A stretch of DNA of 64,000 bases from contig NZ_CP017141.1 in NCBI RefSeq assembly GCF_001721645.1, forward strand, positions 496,001 through 560,000, given 5' to 3'. Shown here piece by piece: positions 25,353-35,269 of this stretch (position 1 is its first letter; the number at the start of each line of letters is the position of its first letter). The stretch comes from Pedobacter steynii (GTDB taxonomy: Bacteria; Bacteroidota; Bacteroidia; Sphingobacteriales; Sphingobacteriaceae). The notes beneath the pieces are model-generated. The model worked only from the letters and a program-made list of their open reading frames with translations. It had not been told where the DNA came from and ran no database searches. A program made the position numbers and the translations under genes.

Positions 25353-26858
25353 ATGGGGACCGATTTTTCTGAACCTAAAAGACAGTCTGCCGCAGGTGTG
25401 GCGGTTATGTTTGCCAATCATCTTCAGCGCAGCATCAGGGTGCTGATCTTTCCAATCATCCTCCTTCTTGTACGCAGTCAGGGAATGAACCATTGGTACC
25501 TGATTGCCGGTTTTCTTTTTTTCGTATTCCTTATCGGTATCTATTCCTATCTCAGCTACCTCAGGTTCACCTTTTTTCTTGATGAAGAAAAACAGGAATT
25601 TGTAATCCAAAAGGGAATATTGAACAGAGAACACCTCAGCATCAGACTGGATAAAATCCAACAGGTAAACATCAATCAATCGTTGGTTCAAAGGGTCATT
25701 GGCGTTTACAGCCTTGATATTGATACTGCAGGGAGCGATAAGAAAGAAGCGAGCATCAAAGCTATCGATCACCCAACGGCAACCCTGTTAAGAGAAAGGC
25801 TTTTGAACAGGGAAATTGCCGGCACCACAACAGATCAGCCCGCACCGGAACCTGGCGCAAAATCTGCCCCTTTACTAAAATTAAGTACACCAACACTATT
25901 TAAAGTGGGTTTAACTTCCAATTACGGTGCTAGTATTGCCCTGCTCACCGGTTTTATTTTCGCCATCATGGAGGCGCTCAAAAACTATACAGAGGCCTTT
26001 CAACTGGAAGAAAACCCCATCCGGGAGCTCTCTGCCAAAGGATTAAACCTGATTTCGGTCTGTGTGCTCATTTTCCTTGCATTATTGATTGTTCTGGGAA
26101 CGAATATCGTCCGCAACTTTATTAAATATTTCGACTTTGAAGTCATTAGAAAGGGAACAGTACTGGCCATTACTTCGGGACTTTTTGAAAAGAAACATAC
26201 CTTACTAAAACCGACAAGGGTACAGATCAGCAGTTATAGTCAGAATTATTTTCAAAAAAAACTGAATCTGCTGAATATGAAGTTCAAGCAGGCTTCCTTT
26301 GGTTCTGCAGACGAGGATGATGAAGACAACAAGAAGCATGACATTGAAATTCCCGGATGTGATGAAACCGAGCGGGATGAAGTGCTACAAATGATTTTTG
26401 ACAAGATCCCTCAAAAAGAGGCTGTTTTTATTCCTAATTACCGTTTCCTCTTTCTCACGATCATGTTACGGGTAGTTTTTCCGGTAGCACTCTTTCTACT
26501 GTTCAGCGGGGTCCTATCCTATCTCCGCCCTTATTTTTGGTGGATTATCCCCTATGTTATTTTGGTAGTTATCCTGCTTTATTTTGAGTTTCGCCATCAT
26601 CGTTTATACCTTTCTGAAGGATTTATCATCAAGAAAAGTGGCATCTGGGATATCGAACACCAAATCCTGGAGCCACATAAAATCCAAAGTATCACGACCA
26701 GGCAGTACTTCTGGCATAAAAAGGCCGGTATCGGGCATCTGATCCTCCATACCGCTGCGGGTACCATTCATTTTAAATACGGTAACTATGCCGATATCCA
26801 GCTTATGGTGAACTATTGCTTGTATAATATAGAATCGGGGAAAAAAGATTGGATGTAA
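25353..26858 (+). CDS. Bacterial PH-domain membrane protein (YdbT-like)
   Basis: A 501-residue protein with three bPH2 units, each preceded by paired transmembrane helices. The repeated pattern is K-x-G-I-x-x-x-x-H-x-x-x-x-x-x-K-I-Q-x (LNREHLSIRLDKIQQVNINQ, FEKKHTLLKPTRVQISSYSQ and DIEHQILEPHKIQSITTRQ). The loop around residues 324-331 is acidic (ADEDDEDN). It forms a two-gene operon with the upstream small PH protein. Confidence 0.88.
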   Translation: MGTDFSEPKRQSAAGVAVMFANHLQRSIRVLIFPIILLLVRSQGMNHWYLIAGFLFFVFLIGIYSYLSYLRFTFFLDEEKQEFVIQKGILNREHLSIRLDKIQQVNINQSLVQRVIGVYSLDIDTAGSDKKEASIKAIDHPTATLLRERLLNREIAGTTTDQPAPEPGAKSAPLLKLSTPTLFKVGLTSNYGASIALLTGFIFAIMEALKNYTEAFQLEENPIRELSAKGLNLISVCVLIFLALLIVLGTNIVRNFIKYFDFEVIRKGTVLAITSGLFEKKHTLLKPTRVQISSYSQNYFQKKLNLLNMKFKQASFGSADEDDEDNKKHDIEIPGCDETERDEVLQMIFDKIPQKEAVFIPNYRFLFLTIMLRVVFPVALFLLFSGVLSYLRPYFWWIIPYVILVVILLYFEFRHHRLYLSEGFIIKKSGIWDIEHQILEPHKIQSITTRQYFWHKKAGIGHLILHTAAGTIHFKYGNYADIQLMVNYCLYNIESGKKDWM

Positions 26859-26977
26859 CTCCAATAAAAGACATAGTTTTCTTATTTTTGTCGGCATGTA
26901 GTTTCATTTACTCTGGTACAATGAGGTCAGCTACATGGTTTAAACAATACCTTTAAAAAGCAGAACAGGATAGCATT

Positions 26978-29287
26978 TTGGATTATTTAGCAGGATTAAA
27001 CCCCCAACAACGCGCAGCAGTAGAAAATACCCAGGGACCGGCAATGATTGTCGCAGGTGCCGGCTCCGGAAAAACACGTGTAATTACTTATAGAGTAGCT
27101 CACCTGATAGAAAAAGGGGTTGATGCCTTTAACATCCTGGTACTTACCTTTACCAACAAGGCCTCAAAAGATATGCGTGAGCGTATCTCGAAAGTGATTG
27201 GCGCTGAAGCCAAGAACATCTGGATGGGTACTTTTCACTCCGTATTTGCCAAGATCTTAAGGGTCGAAGCCGAAAAAATCGGTTACCCTTCTAACTTCAC
27301 CATTTACGATACTGACGATAGTAAAAGCCTGATCAGGGCGATCCTGAGAGAGATGCAGCTGGACGACAAGCTTTATAATGCCAATTTTGTTTACAACAGG
27401 ATTTCTTCTGCGAAAAACAATCTGGTTTCTCATACAGAATACCTAGAGAATGCCGAAATTCAGGCAGAGGATGTCAGCAATAAACGGCCGTTAATCGGGG
27501 TAATTTATGAAACTTACACCAAACGCTGCTTCAAAGCCGGAGCAATGGATTTTGACGATTTGCTGTTCAAAACAAATGTATTGTTAAAAAATCATCCTGA
27601 TGTATTGAACAAATACCAGCAGAAATTCAAATACCTGATGGTAGATGAGTATCAGGATACCAACTTTTCACAATATACCATAGTAAAGAAACTGGCTGCT
27701 GCCTATCAGAATATCTGTGTAGTAGGTGATGATGCACAAAGTATTTACGCCTTCAGGGGGGCAAACATTCAGAACATCCTGAATTTCGAACGTGATTATC
27801 CGGACTTAAAAGTTTATAAATTAGAGCAGAACTACCGCTCTACCCAGAATATTGTAGAAGTTGCCAACAGCATTATCGCCAACAATAAAAATCAGTTGGA
27901 AAAGAATGTGTTCTCCGACAATGAGTCCGGCGACCGCATTAAGGTACAACGCGCTTTCACAGATAATGAAGAAGGTAAAATCGTAGCTGAAGCCATCGTT
28001 CAGGAACGCAGTTCCAAAGGATATAACTACAATGATTTTGCCATTTTGTATCGCACCAATGCCCAGTCAAGGGCAATGGAGGAAGCTTTAAGGAAGTTAA
28101 ACGTACCTTACAAAATTTATGGGGGCCTCTCTTTCTATCAACGTAAAGAGATCAAGGATTTAATAGCTTATTTCCGGTTAACCTTCAATCCTGCAGATGA
28201 GGAAGCTATAAAAAGAGTAATTAATTACCCTAAAAGAGGGCTTGGAGATACTACAGTAGAAAAGATCCTGGTTGCTGCAGATCAACATGACATCACCATG
28301 TGGCAGGTAATCTGTGACCCTCAGCAGTATATCGCCGGGAGGATTGCCAATCAGCTGAATGATTTTGCTGTGATGATTCAGAGTTTTGCAGCTGAAGCAA
28401 AAAAACTAGATGCCTATGAAACGGCTTTATACATTGCCCAACATTCAGGAATTTTAAAAGAATTACATTCAGATACTACCGATGAAGGTCGGGGAAGACA
28501 TGAAAATATACAGGAATTATTAAATGGTATCAAGGAATTCGGTGAACGTGAAGACATCGAAGACCGGAGTCTTGCGGTATTCATGCAGGACATCGCCTTG
28601 CTGACCAATGATGATAAGACCGAAGACAAAAATAAAGACACCGTTTCCTTAATGACGATTCACTCTTCTAAAGGACTGGAATTCAAGAACGTATTTGTTG
28701 TAGGCCTGGAAGAAAACCTCTTCCCTTCACAAATGTCGCTGAACTCCAGAACGGACCTGGAAGAAGAGCGCAGACTGTTTTATGTGGCCGTAACGCGTGC
28801 AGAAAAGAAACTGACGCTTACTTATGCAACTTCCAGATACAGATGGGGTACACTCACGAATTGCGAACCGAGTCGTTTTATCGATGAGATCAATGCCCGT
28901 TACCTGGAAATTGAAGTGGCGAAACCTGCTAAAAGCACCTTAAACGAAGACAGTTTCTCTTCAGAAAGAAGAAGCTGGACACAACAAAGAGATACTTTCA
29001 GTAAGCCGAAACCGGCATCATCATCCACCACCAGCAGTACTTCTACAGCACCGAGACCAAAAACAACGTCCATGCTGCCAAAAGCGCATGTTCCTACACC
29101 GGGCTTTGCTCCTGATGCAGCAAATTTATTCCAGAATGGAATGGAAGTAGAGCATGAAAAATTTGGATTTGGTAAAATTGTGAGCCTGGAGGGTATACTT
29201 CCGGATGTAAAAGCAACGGTATTTTTTCAGGGTCTGGGTAATAAGCAGTTATTATTAAAATTTGCTAAATTGCGAATTGTTAAATAA
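26978..29287 (+). CDS. uvrD: UvrD/PcrA-type superfamily 1 DNA helicase (TTG start)
   Basis: A 769-residue 3'-5' helicase. Motifs are in order: LNPQQRAAVE (Q motif), VAGAGSGKTRVITYR (I), TFTNKASKDMRERI (Ia), DEYQDTN (II), GDDAQSIYAFRGA (III), QNYRSTQNI (IV), TIHSSKGLEFKNVFVVGLEE (V) and RRLFYVAVTRA (VI). The C-terminal Ser/Thr/Pro-rich linker ends in a Tudor-like segment (GMEVEHEKFGFGKIV) as in PcrA, which contacts RNA polymerase. The start codon is TTG at 26978, directly before the conserved Q-motif region; no ATG gives a better start. Roles are nucleotide excision repair and replication conflict resolution. Confidence 0.93.
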   Translation: MDYLAGLNPQQRAAVENTQGPAMIVAGAGSGKTRVITYRVAHLIEKGVDAFNILVLTFTNKASKDMRERISKVIGAEAKNIWMGTFHSVFAKILRVEAEKIGYPSNFTIYDTDDSKSLIRAILREMQLDDKLYNANFVYNRISSAKNNLVSHTEYLENAEIQAEDVSNKRPLIGVIYETYTKRCFKAGAMDFDDLLFKTNVLLKNHPDVLNKYQQKFKYLMVDEYQDTNFSQYTIVKKLAAAYQNICVVGDDAQSIYAFRGANIQNILNFERDYPDLKVYKLEQNYRSTQNIVEVANSIIANNKNQLEKNVFSDNESGDRIKVQRAFTDNEEGKIVAEAIVQERSSKGYNYNDFAILYRTNAQSRAMEEALRKLNVPYKIYGGLSFYQRKEIKDLIAYFRLTFNPADEEAIKRVINYPKRGLGDTTVEKILVAADQHDITMWQVICDPQQYIAGRIANQLNDFAVMIQSFAAEAKKLDAYETALYIAQHSGILKELHSDTTDEGRGRHENIQELLNGIKEFGEREDIEDRSLAVFMQDIALLTNDDKTEDKNKDTVSLMTIHSSKGLEFKNVFVVGLEENLFPSQMSLNSRTDLEEERRLFYVAVTRAEKKLTLTYATSRYRWGTLTNCEPSRFIDEINARYLEIEVAKPAKSTLNEDSFSSERRSWTQQRDTFSKPKPASSSTTSSTSTAPRPKTTSMLPKAHVPTPGFAPDAANLFQNGMEVEHEKFGFGKIVSLEGILPDVKATVFFQGLGNKQLLLKFAKLRIVK

Positions 29288-29469
29288 AATATATCTTTAC
29301 AGAATCTGCATGAGTTTTCACATACATAATCTGGTTTTATTTCGTTATCTCCTGATACGACAAACCTTTAGCAGAAAATAGCTTACTCAATAAGATTCAA
29401 TATGCCCAAAAGGGCCGGCCTGAAATAAAGAAATGGTCGAATATTAAAATAAAAAGTATAATTATACAG

Positions 29470-30147
29470 ATGAATTTCGATTATAATACCACAAGAAACG
29501 AGTTAATCCTTGCCGAATATGGCCGTAATGTACAGAACATGGTGAAGTACATTATTGAGTTACCCGACCTTGAAGAACGCAATAAATATGCTCAGGCAGT
29601 GATAGATCTGATGGGATTTTTGAATCCACACTTACGTGATGTCGCTGATTTTAAGCACAAACTATGGGATCACTTACACATCATTTCGGGTTATAAGATT
29701 GATGTAGACAGCCCATATCCAAGGCCTACCCCGGAAGATGCCCTGGTAAAACCACAACACATCGGTTATCCTCAGCAAAAAATCACCTATAAGCATTATG
29801 GCAAAACGGTGGAGACCATGATCGAGAAAGCGAAGGCAGTAGAAGAACCGGAACGCAGAGCCGCAATGGTCCAGGGAATAGCCAATTTCATGAAAATGGC
29901 CTATGTAACCTGGAACAAAGACAGTGTAGCAGATGAGACCATCTTAAAGAATTTACGCGAATTATCAGGCGGACAACTACAATTGGACGACAATATCAAT
30001 TTGAATAAAGTTGAATTCAAACCGGTAGCTGCCAGACCTGCAAACAACAATAATAACCGCGGAAGGAACAATAATAACGGTAAAGGCAGACAAAATAACA
30101 GCAACAACCGTACTCAACGCAACAACAACTCCAAACAAAGACACTAG
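29470..30147 (+). CDS. DUF4290 domain protein
   Basis: A 225-residue protein. Residues 1-185 are an all-helical DUF4290 domain, a Bacteroidota-specific family (FDYNTTRNELILAEYGRN and NPHLRDVADFKHKLWDHL). The tail (about 190-225) is almost pure Asn/Arg/Lys/Gln (NNNNRGRNNNNGKG), a flexible, nucleic-acid-binding-like low-complexity region. It is 38 bp upstream of murA and probably cotranscribed, as is common in the phylum. Function unknown. Confidence 0.88.
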   Translation: MNFDYNTTRNELILAEYGRNVQNMVKYIIELPDLEERNKYAQAVIDLMGFLNPHLRDVADFKHKLWDHLHIISGYKIDVDSPYPRPTPEDALVKPQHIGYPQQKITYKHYGKTVETMIEKAKAVEEPERRAAMVQGIANFMKMAYVTWNKDSVADETILKNLRELSGGQLQLDDNINLNKVEFKPVAARPANNNNNRGRNNNNGKGRQNNSNNRTQRNNNSKQRH

Positions 30148-30185
30148 ATTTTACCAATTTTAATACTATACAAGCTTATTACAAC

Positions 30186-31511
30186 ATGAACGCATTCGAA
30201 ATAATTGGTGGAAAAAAGTTAAAAGGTGAAATCCAGCCTCAGGGAGCAAAAAATGAAGCCCTGCAAATTATCTCAGCAGTTTTATTAACCGACCAGAAAG
30301 TGACCATCAGTAATATCCCTGATATTAAAGATGTAAATAAACTGATCGAACTTTTAGGAGATTTAGGAGTAACAGTAGAACGCTTATCTAAAGACACTTA
30401 TACTTTTGAAGCAAAACACATTAACCTGGATTTCTTCCAGTCTGATGTATTTAAATCTAAAGGAGGTAGTTTAAGGGGCTCCATTATGATCGTTGGACCT
30501 CTTTTAGCCCGATTCGGAAAAGCAGCTATCCCTAAACCGGGTGGTGATAAAATTGGCCGCAGAAGACTGGACACCCATTTTCTGGGTTTCGAAAAGTTAG
30601 GTGCCAAATTCGTATACGATCCGAAAAAAGAATTCTTTAATGTAGATGCAACTAACTTAAAAGGCGCCTATATTTTAATGGATGAAGCCTCGGTAACAGG
30701 TACGGCAAACATTGTGATGACTGCAGTAATGGCAAAGGGAACAACCACCATCTATAATGCAGCCTGTGAGCCTTACCTACAGCAATTGTGTAAAATGCTG
30801 AACCGTATGGGGGCCAAAATCACTGGAGTAGGCTCTAACCTGCTGACCATCGAAGGCGTAACTAAATTAGGTGGAACAGAACACCGTATGTTGCCTGATA
30901 TGATTGAAATAGGTTCTTTTATTGGTCTTGCAGCCATGACGGAATCAGAAATCACCATTAAAAATGTATGTTATTCTGAACTGGGAATTATTCCTGAAGT
31001 ATTCAGAAAGCTGGGAATCAAATTTGAATTAAAAGGTGATGACATCTTTATCCCTTCTCAGAAACACTATGTAATCGAATCATTTATAGATGGTTCTATG
31101 CTGACTATTGCAGATTCACCATGGCCTGGTTTCACACCGGATTTATTGAGTATCGTGCTTGTGGTAGCGACTCAGGCTAAAGGATCGGTATTAATTCACC
31201 AAAAAATGTTTGAAAGCCGCCTGTTCTTTGTCGACAAACTGATCGATATGGGTGCACAGATTATCCTTTGCGATCCACACAGAGCCACAGTAAACGGAAT
31301 TAACAAACAGTATAAATTAAGAGGAATCAGCATGACTTCTCCAGATATCCGTGCGGGAGTTTCATTGTTAATCGCTGCTTTATCCGCTGAAGGAACCTCA
31401 ACCATCTTCAACATTGAGCAGATTGAACGTGGCTACCAGGATATTGATACCCGTTTACGCGCCTTAGGTGCCCAGATTAAGCGTGTGGAAGCATCCAGCC
31501 CAAGTCATTAA
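30186..31511 (+). CDS. murA: UDP-N-acetylglucosamine 1-carboxyvinyltransferase (MurA), Cys-to-Asp variant
   Basis: A 441-residue enolpyruvyl transferase committing UDP-GlcNAc to peptidoglycan synthesis with PEP. The conserved Lys in PQGAKNEALQ near residue 22 and the late Asp/Arg motif in TSPDIRAGVSLLIAAL are present. In the mobile loop the canonical GGC-x-IG sequence reads GGDKIGRRR, so the catalytic loop Cys is replaced by Asp121 (codon GAT at 30546-30548). Cys-to-Asp at this position is known to keep activity and abolish fosfomycin alkylation. The gene ends at a strong terminator. Confidence 0.96.
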   Translation: MNAFEIIGGKKLKGEIQPQGAKNEALQIISAVLLTDQKVTISNIPDIKDVNKLIELLGDLGVTVERLSKDTYTFEAKHINLDFFQSDVFKSKGGSLRGSIMIVGPLLARFGKAAIPKPGGDKIGRRRLDTHFLGFEKLGAKFVYDPKKEFFNVDATNLKGAYILMDEASVTGTANIVMTAVMAKGTTTIYNAACEPYLQQLCKMLNRMGAKITGVGSNLLTIEGVTKLGGTEHRMLPDMIEIGSFIGLAAMTESEITIKNVCYSELGIIPEVFRKLGIKFELKGDDIFIPSQKHYVIESFIDGSMLTIADSPWPGFTPDLLSIVLVVATQAKGSVLIHQKMFESRLFFVDKLIDMGAQIILCDPHRATVNGINKQYKLRGISMTSPDIRAGVSLLIAALSAEGTSTIFNIEQIERGYQDIDTRLRALGAQIKRVEASSPSH

Positions 31512-31527
31512 TAGATAATAAGTGCAT

Positions 31528-31560
31528 AAAAAAAGTCCCGGAAATTCCGGGACTTTTTTT
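31528..31560. terminator. Bidirectional terminator between murA and the cystathionine beta-synthase gene
   Basis: A stem with core GTCCCGG/CCGGGAC flanked by A7 and T7-8 tracts gives a 14-bp stem with a 5-nt loop and T-runs on both strands. It serves the convergent genes on both sides. Confidence 0.9.
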
Positions 31561-31582
31561 TATGATTAAAATATTGGATCAG

Positions 31583-32944
31583 CTATCCTGAGATGGCATT
31601 GATGATGTCATATTGAGTAATAATTTCGATTTTACCTTGTTCATCTTCCACCAATACTGCACTATTTTCCTTGTTAATCAACGCAGAAATCTTATCAATT
31701 GATGTATTCATATCAACAAATGGGAACGTACTTGACATGATTTCCTGAACAGGCGCAGATTTCAAGGATGGATTTTCCAGCAGGGCCTTAAGGATATCAC
31801 TTTCCGCAACCTTGCCTACTACCATCCCCTTTTGAGTAACCGGAATCTGTGAGATATTCAACGTGTTCATATTGTTGATCGCCTCCAGAATCGTCTTCTC
31901 ACAATCGATCGTAATGATCTCTGTTGTTTCCTTTTTAGCCAGGATTGTCCTTGCGGTCAATTTCTCATCGGTAAGGAAACCACGCTCTCTCAACCAGTCT
32001 TCATTATACATTTTCCCCATATAACGGCTACCATGATCATGGAAGATCACCACCACCACATCCTCAGGTTTCAATTTATCTTTTAACTGAAGTAACCCTG
32101 CAATTGCTGATCCGGCCGAATTTCCAACAAAGATTCCTTCTTTTCTGGCAATGTCGCGGGTCATCAGTGCAGCATCCTTATCCGTTACCTTCTCGAACAA
32201 ATCGATGATATCAAAATTTACATTCTGAGGCAGAAAATCTTCCCCGATCCCTTCTGTAATATAAGGATAGATCTCATTTTTATCCAGAATCCCGGTCTCT
32301 TTATATTTTTTAAACACAGAACCATAGGTATCGATTCCCCAAACCTTGATATCCGGATTTTGTTCCTTCAGGTATTTACCCGTACCCGAAATCGTTCCAC
32401 CAGTCCCTACTCCAACCACCAAATGGGTGATCTTTCCTTCTGTTTGTGCCCATATTTCAGGACCCGTCTGCTCATAATGTGCCTGTGAATTGGAAAGGTT
32501 ATCGTACTGATTTGGCTTCCAGGAGTTCGGAACTTCACGTTCTAAACGCGATGAAACGGAATAATATGACCTCGGGTCTTCTGGTTCTACGTTTGTCGGA
32601 CAAACAATAACTTCAGCACCAAAGGCACGCAACGCATCTACTTTTTCCTTGGATTGCTTATCAGTTGTCGTGAAAATACACTTGTATCCTTTAATAATAG
32701 CAGCCATAGCAAGTCCCATTCCTGTATTTCCGGAAGTTCCTTCTATAATTGTACCACCCGGCTTCAGCTTTCCGCTTTTTTCCGCATCTTCAATCATCTT
32801 TACTGCCATACGATCTTTAATCGAGTTACCAGGGTTAGTGGTCTCAATTTTAGCCAGCACTGTAGCCGGAATTTCTTTCGTAATGTTATTCAATTTTACC
32901 AGTGGCGTATTACCAATGGTTTCCAAAATGTTATTATACCACAT
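31583..32944 (-). CDS. Cystathionine beta-synthase (PLP fold plus CBS domain pair)
   Basis: About 453 residues. The fold-type II PLP enzyme domain (residues 1-325) has ILETIGNTPLVKLN, the PLP lysine in NPGNSIKDRMA, the phosphate loop GTSGNTGMGLA and VGTGGTISGTGKYL. A C-terminal pair of CBS motifs (about 335-453) follows, as in eukaryotic-type cystathionine beta-synthases but without the heme domain. It condenses serine and homocysteine to cystathionine. O-acetylserine-dependent cysteine synthesis is an alternative. The start MWYNNILETIGN at 32944 fits the family better than 32959. Confidence 0.9.
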   Translation of the reverse strand: MWYNNILETIGNTPLVKLNNITKEIPATVLAKIETTNPGNSIKDRMAVKMIEDAEKSGKLKPGGTIIEGTSGNTGMGLAMAAIIKGYKCIFTTTDKQSKEKVDALRAFGAEVIVCPTNVEPEDPRSYYSVSSRLEREVPNSWKPNQYDNLSNSQAHYEQTGPEIWAQTEGKITHLVVGVGTGGTISGTGKYLKEQNPDIKVWGIDTYGSVFKKYKETGILDKNEIYPYITEGIGEDFLPQNVNFDIIDLFEKVTDKDAALMTRDIARKEGIFVGNSAGSAIAGLLQLKDKLKPEDVVVVIFHDHGSRYMGKMYNEDWLRERGFLTDEKLTARTILAKKETTEIITIDCEKTILEAINNMNTLNISQIPVTQKGMVVGKVAESDILKALLENPSLKSAPVQEIMSSTFPFVDMNTSIDKISALINKENSAVLVEDEQGKIEIITQYDIINAISG

Positions 32945-33069
32945 GACACAAAAATACAAATTGAGGCTTAGAATTCTATTTATAAATAATAAATCGATAT
33001 TTAATTTTATTTTTTAAAATTAAACAAAATAACATTTTATTCTACCAGTCCTATAGACTTCTCCGCAAT

Positions 33070-34188
33070 CTATTTTATAGGTAAACAGGAAATATCCTGA
33101 TTGAGCTGATACACTTTTCCGGGCAAAGCAATTAAAATTCCTTTCATTTCCAGGTTCAATAAATGCAGGGCGAGCTTACTTTTTGGAAGCTCCGAACATA
33201 CAGCCAGCTCATCAATAGCAAGTGCTGAATATTGCAAAACCTGAAGAATCCGCTGCTCTTCCACCGTCATTACACCAGGAAGTTCAGCACCTGGATCCAG
33301 CTCTTTCTCCTGGCAAACCTCCCAGCCCAGATAATCGGCCAGATCACTCGCATGGCTGATCAATCCTGCCCTATTGGTCTTGATCAGGAAGTTACATCCC
33401 TCAGAACTCAAATCAGTAGTCCTTCCCGGAAATGCATAAACATCCCGGTTATAGGAATTGGCGATATCAGCAGTAATGAGTGCCCCTCCTTTAGATGCAG
33501 CTTCCACAACGACTGTAACATCCGATATTCCTGCAATGATGCGGTTCCTTCTCGGAAAATTTTCCTTATCCGGATTGGTATCAGAAGGAAATTCGGTGAG
33601 TAAACCACCATTCAATACCATTTTGCGCGCAATATGACTATGTACCTGTGGGTAAATCCGGTCCAGACCATGTGCTAAAACACCTACTGTAGGAATTCCA
33701 TTCTGCAGACTTTCCTGATGGGCAGTCACATCTATTCCATAAGCAAGTCCGCTGATGATCAGCACCTGATAAGCTGCCAGTGTCTCTGCAAGCTGCTTAC
33801 AGAGCATCTTTCCATACAATGTAGCTTTACGCGTTCCCACCACACTGATGATCCGTGGATGATTTAAATCAGCATTTCCTCTATAATATAATACAATAGG
33901 TGCATCGACACAGTTCTTTAGCCGGGCCGGATACCGATCGTCTGTAAAGAACAATACCTGAACCTGATATTTTCTGATGAACTCCAATTGTGCTTTAGCT
34001 TTCTTCATCGACTCTTTACCCAGGATCATATTTGCCGTTTGTATGCCAATTCCCGGGACCTTCATTAATTCCTTTTTACTGGCATCAAAGATGGCTTCAG
34101 GGGTGATAAAATAGGATAGCAGATGTTTGGCAGTGATATGCCCTACGTTTTTGATCATAGTAAGGGCAATTTTGTGAATTAAGCTCAT
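33070..34188 (-). CDS. dprA: DNA processing protein DprA
   Basis: A 372-residue protein. It has an N-terminal helix-hairpin-helix (LMKVPGIGIQTANMIL), the DprA Rossmann-like core with VGTRKATLYG, ISGLAYGIDVTAHQ, VLAHGLDRIYP and FPRRNRIIAG, and a C-terminal winged helix (about 305-365). DprA loads RecA on incoming single-stranded DNA during natural transformation. No other competence gene is in the window. Confidence 0.94.
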   Translation of the reverse strand: MSLIHKIALTMIKNVGHITAKHLLSYFITPEAIFDASKKELMKVPGIGIQTANMILGKESMKKAKAQLEFIRKYQVQVLFFTDDRYPARLKNCVDAPIVLYYRGNADLNHPRIISVVGTRKATLYGKMLCKQLAETLAAYQVLIISGLAYGIDVTAHQESLQNGIPTVGVLAHGLDRIYPQVHSHIARKMVLNGGLLTEFPSDTNPDKENFPRRNRIIAGISDVTVVVEAASKGGALITADIANSYNRDVYAFPGRTTDLSSEGCNFLIKTNRAGLISHASDLADYLGWEVCQEKELDPGAELPGVMTVEEQRILQVLQYSALAIDELAVCSELPKSKLALHLLNLEMKGILIALPGKVYQLNQDISCLPIK

Positions 34189-34280
34189 TAGCTAACTTAT
34201 AGCTTTATCGCTTGAATAACCACTATTTGAGAGAAATATCTTGCTGAAAAAAGAAGCATTACCGCTCAAAGGCTGAAATC

Positions 34281-34303
34281 TTTTGGGCTGAAGAAGCCCA
34301 AAA
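34281..34303 (+). terminator. Orphan terminator-like hairpin upstream of dprA
   Basis: A perfect 9-bp stem TTTTGGGCT/AGCCCAAAA with a GAAGA loop is followed by TTTT. No gene reads into it from the left on the plus strand. Confidence 0.5.
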
Positions 34304-34528
34304 TTTTCTATGCCTTTTCCCGGAACGCATCTTTTTTTTGGAAAAATATTGCTCCGGATGAAGTGTTAAGGGCGCTCCGCCTCAACATCAGGTGTTCTAA
34401 TTAACAGAGAGTGGAGAAAAACTACAAATGGACTCAATAACGATGCGGCATCCTGGTTAATTATAATGGATTACAAGAGAATGGACTGGAAGCAGGATTC
34501 CCGCTAGTAATGGTATGCAGGATTTCAT

Positions 34529-34611
34529 AAAAAAAGCAGATGTACTTTGAAGACATTCGAATATTTGCCCTTCAGCAAAGATTCGGGGATGAAAAGTATA
34601 TCTGCTTTTTT
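34529..34611 (-). terminator. Long hairpin terminator after rsmG
   Basis: The arms AAAAAAGCAGATGTACTTT (34529-34548) and AAAGTATATCTGCTTTTTT pair over about 19 bp with a single G-T wobble, around a 43-nt loop. A T-run follows on the minus strand. It begins 26 bp beyond the rsmG stop. The long loop is unusual for a simple terminator. Confidence 0.65.
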
Positions 34612-34636
34612 ATAGCATTCTTAAGAGAAGAATCCG

Positions 34637-35269
34637 TTATTGAGGGATATAAACCACAAATTTGGTTTCGAAAAAATCTTCTTTGAAATAATCTGCAAGT
34701 GGATAGAGCTCCGCTTTTAGTCTTGATTCTGCGATTTCTTCTGCAAGATCACCACCTTTAAGATACAGGATGCCGTTGGCAATTGCATTTTTTGAATCTT
34801 TATTAAACTTGCCTTTCACCCAGGGATAAAAGTCAATCAGACGGGTAACGGCTCTGGAAACTACGAAATCGTACTTATCGTTCACCTGTTCAGCTCTCAG
34901 GTGACTGGCCTTCACATTTTTCAGTCCAAGACCTGCCGCGACTTCTGTAACCACTTTAATCTTTTTCCCTATAGAATCCACCAGATGAAACTGTGTTTCA
35001 GGAAACAAAATAGCTAGAGGAATGCCCGGGAAGCCTCCTCCTGTTCCTACATCCAGCACTTTTTCTCCAGGTTTGAAAGAGCAAAACTTCGCAATACCGA
35101 GAGAATGAAGGACATGGCGAACATACAGTTCATCGATATCTTTCCTGGAGATCACATTGATCTGGGAATTCCAGAAACTATATAAATCATACAACCGATC
35201 AAACTGAGCAATTTGCTCCTCAGTCAGATCCTTAAAATATTCTTGTATTAGCGTTGATCTTATTTCCAC
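34637..35269 (-). CDS. rsmG: 16S rRNA (guanine-527-N7)-methyltransferase RsmG
   Basis: A 210-residue SAM-dependent methyltransferase. The SAM loop LDVGTGGGFPGIPLAILFP and downstream VVSRAVTRLIDFYPW are diagnostic of RsmG/GidB, which methylates G527 in the 530 loop of 16S rRNA. Loss of it gives low-level streptomycin resistance in other bacteria. Its start overlaps the upstream glycosyltransferase end by 10 bp, so both belong to one minus-strand operon. Confidence 0.95.
   Translation of the reverse strand: MEIRSTLIQEYFKDLTEEQIAQFDRLYDLYSFWNSQINVISRKDIDELYVRHVLHSLGIAKFCSFKPGEKVLDVGTGGGFPGIPLAILFPETQFHLVDSIGKKIKVVTEVAAGLGLKNVKASHLRAEQVNDKYDFVVSRAVTRLIDFYPWVKGKFNKDSKNAIANGILYLKGGDLAEEIAESRLKAELYPLADYFKEDFFETKFVVYIPQ

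Larger units (their letters stand above)
34189..34636. other. 448-bp gap between dprA and rsmG with two hairpins
   Basis: No credible coding frame is visible. The gap holds a 9-bp hairpin at 34281-34303 and a long hairpin at 34529-34611. The latter terminates the minus-strand rsmG operon. The former has no obvious gene to terminate and could belong to an unannotated small RNA or to the dprA leader region. Confidence 0.45.

Noticed and set aside
24836..26858. PH-domain pair as a new defence system
   Set aside because: It matches the widespread YdbS/YdbT pair in a housekeeping context with no nuclease, reverse transcriptase or similar effector nearby.
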